DNA of 6,185 nucleotides from F1-60-MAGs149 sp032119475 (GTDB lineage Bacteria; Actinomycetota; Thermoleophilia; Gaiellales; F1-60-MAGs149): positions 1-6,185 of the forward strand of contig JAUMCA010000097.1 of assembly GCA_032119475.1 (NCBI GenBank), in the 5' to 3' direction. Positions within the stretch are counted from its first letter, which is position 1. Each line of letters opens with the position of its first letter. The notes beneath the pieces were generated by a model, which had not been told where the DNA came from, searched no databases, and was given only the letters and a program-made list of their open reading frames with translations. Both the position numbers and the translations under genes were made by a program. Positions 5,273 to 6,185 of the stretch are shown here, piece after piece.

Positions 5273-5953
5273 TTACGGCGAGAGCGTGAACCAGCGCGCG
5301 ATGCGGTCGCCGATGCGCGTCCGCGACGACGGCTCGTCGTCCAGCGCCCGCCCGTCGAGGTGCGCGCGGGGGAGTCGCTGCGCGGCCGGCGCGTGTCGGG
5401 GGAGGGGGCCCAGCGGGTTCTCGGCCGGGTCGATCGTCACCGGCACCCCGTAGGTCTCGGCCAGGGCAGGTGCGAGCTCCTCGGCGGGTACGGCGCGCAG
5501 CTCGCCCGCCTCCCACGAGAAGACGAAGCAGAGCCCGTCGGTCGTGGCGGCGTGGACGCGGAGCGCCGACGGATACGCGCGCTCAGCTCGCCATCCGCGC
5601 TCGTGCCGCAGCACGACGCCCCACAGCGCGACGTCGCCGGTGACGGCACGCAGGCCCTTCGCGCCCGCGGCGTCGGCCAGCGCGGCGTCCTCGAGACGCC
5701 AGGCGTGCACGCCGCACGTGCAGCCGTCGCCCGGTGCGGTGTGCGGGCCGTCCGGCGGCCCGATCTGCCGGAAGCCGACGGCGGTCGCGACGATGCGCGA
5801 GGAGCAGTGCGCCTGCTCGGGCGTGCCCGGGGCCCAGACCGTGCGTCGGTAGGGCGAGCACAGCCGCGGCTCGCCGGACGGGTGGATGCGCACCGTCCAC
5901 GAGCGGTAGCCGAGGACCGGTTCGATCAGGTCCGGGATGACGAGAGCGGTCAT
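5273..5953 (-). CDS. Conserved-looking protein of unknown function with a CxC/His cluster
   Basis: I cannot assign a function. The 226-residue protein opens MTALVIPDLIEPVLGYRSWTV, then SPYRRTVWAPGTPEQAHC (33-50) and GDGCTCGVHAW (76-86). C32, C50, C78, C80 and H83 could bind a metal, but the spacing fits no zinc-finger class I know. Next comes VTGDVALWGVVLRHERGWRAERAYPSALRV (104-133), a Trp- and Arg-rich stretch, and a variable tail ending RTRIGDRIARWFTLSP that looks amphipathic. I have a recollection of actinobacterial hypothetical proteins with the same GYRxW ... CxCGxxA ... LWGxVxxHxxGxRAxxAYP order. The frame is open to 6163, but the upstream part is Arg/Ala/Gly low complexity running into a repeat; the ATG at 5953 is preferred because it overlaps the stop of the small upstream gene by 4 bases (ATGA). 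No signal peptide or membrane helix. Convergent with the methyltransferase gene across the repeat. Confidence 0.8.
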   Translation of the reverse strand: MTALVIPDLIEPVLGYRSWTVRIHPSGEPRLCSPYRRTVWAPGTPEQAHCSSRIVATAVGFRQIGPPDGPHTAPGDGCTCGVHAWRLEDAALADAAGAKGLRAVTGDVALWGVVLRHERGWRAERAYPSALRVHAATTDGLCFVFSWEAGELRAVPAEELAPALAETYGVPVTIDPAENPLGPLPRHAPAAQRLPRAHLDGRALDDEPSSRTRIGDRIARWFTLSP

Positions 5954-6087
5954 GCGGGGACGGGCTCGCGCTCCGGCGCGGGCGCGGGCGTCACCTCGGG
6001 CGCCGGCTCGCGCGCCGGTTCGCGCTCCGGCACGGGTGGCGCGATCGGCTCCACGACGATGCGCTCCTCCTCCTCGCCGATGTCCAT
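5950..6087 (-). CDS. Small Pro/Glu-rich protein coupled to the unknown Cys/His protein
   Basis: A 45-residue frame starts MDIGEEEERIVVEPIAPPVP and continues with PEREPAREPAPE and PAPAPEREPVPA; 12 residues are Pro and 11 Glu, and PEREP occurs twice. It is acidic at the start and likely disordered. Its TGA stop overlaps the ATG of the downstream gene by 4 bases, the classic coupling geometry, which argues that it is translated and not chance. A GCAGG about 8 bases before the ATG is a weak ribosome binding site. I know of no named family; the conserved-looking element may be the coupling itself, setting translation of the larger protein. It is too short for ordinary length cut-offs and would usually be missed, with the downstream gene wrongly extended through it in another frame. 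Confidence 0.62.
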   Translation of the reverse strand: MDIGEEEERIVVEPIAPPVPEREPAREPAPEVTPAPAPEREPVPA

Positions 6088-6135
6088 GCGCGAAGCCTGC
6101 CACGGCGCTACCGCGCCCGACAAGCGCGCGGGTCG

Positions 6136-6166
6136 TGAATGAAAGGGGTCTGGCCCCTTTCATTCA
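6136..6166. repeat. Third, diverged copy of the 31-base palindrome
   Basis: TGAATGAAAGGGG (6136-6148) pairs perfectly with CCCCTTTCATTCA (6154-6166) around TCTGG. It has the same 15 + 1 + 15 size and the same AAAGGGGTC core as the two palindromes near 5140 and 5208, but the outer six bases of both arms differ (TGAATG in place of TGCATC) and still pair. It lies about 50 bases upstream of the small Pro/Glu-rich gene. Bases after it to the window end (6167-6185) hold nothing I can name; they may begin the other half of a doublet. Confidence 0.8.
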
Positions 6167-6185
6167 TGTGGGTCGGGCCTTCGGT

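Noticed and set aside
5139..5516. Minus-strand frames passing through the repeats and reading SKGSDPF
   Set aside because: That peptide is just the palindrome translated; the same string appears wherever the repeat falls in an open frame.
5360..6142. 260-codon plus-strand open frame opposite the unknown Cys/His gene
   Set aside because: Composition is Arg/Gly/Ala low complexity; the minus strand has a coupled ATGA start and structured Cys/Trp motifs.
5954..6163. N-terminal extension of the Cys/His protein up to an ATG at 6163
   Set aside because: The added residues are Arg/Ala/Gly repeats read out of frame from the Pro/Glu-rich gene, and the first codons lie inside the palindromic repeat.
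5115..6166. CRISPR array
   Set aside because: Only three copies, palindromic, inverted and irregularly spaced (about 67 and 940 bases between centres), with no spacer pattern or cas gene.

Overview
The window is about 70% GC or more by eye. It is gene-dense, has strongly GC-biased third codon positions, GTG as well as ATG starts, and promoters placed so close to start codons that leaderless mRNAs are expected. Together with the gene content this points to a high-GC actinomycete-type bacterium. My guess is class Thermoleophilia (Solirubrobacterales-like), an inference from gene style and not a match I could run.

Layout. 1-1616 (+): the end of a riboflavin operon, with ribBA (5' end outside the window) overlapping ribH by 4 bases. 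1732-1923 (-): rpmB, ribosomal protein bL28, convergent with ribH. 1924-1982: a 59-bp divergent promoter region. 1983-3707 (+): one 574-residue protein joining a DhaL-type kinase domain, the FakA-type middle domain and a complete DegV fatty-acid-binding domain, i.e. the two partners of the bacterial fatty acid kinase system in one chain. 3773-3877 (-): a possible tiny one-helix membrane protein. 3920-5111 (+): a two-gene operon of a small 'virulence factor' family protein (PF13769 type) and a homocysteine S-methyltransferase. 5115-5234: a 120-bp element made of two inverted copies of a palindromic repeat. 5273-6087 (-): a coupled pair, a 45-residue Pro/Glu-rich peptide followed by a Cys/His-containing protein of unknown function. 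6136-6166: a third, diverged copy of the palindrome.

How the parts work together. RibBA makes dihydroxybutanone phosphate and the GTP-derived pyrimidine; RibH condenses the former with the later pyrimidine intermediate to lumazine. The homocysteine methyltransferase has only the first module of a methionine synthase and no pterin or B12 module, so with its small partner it probably forms part of a split methionine synthase or a betaine-type methyltransferase route. The DhaL-DegV fusion suggests exogenous fatty acids are phosphorylated for lipid synthesis by a single polypeptide. The last 1 kb (repeats, unknown gene pair) looks like accessory sequence beside housekeeping genes.

No tRNA, rRNA, CRISPR array, transposase or origin was seen. 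The 115-bp gap between ribH and rpmB (1617-1731) is GC-rich with short self-complementary stretches but no convincing terminator.
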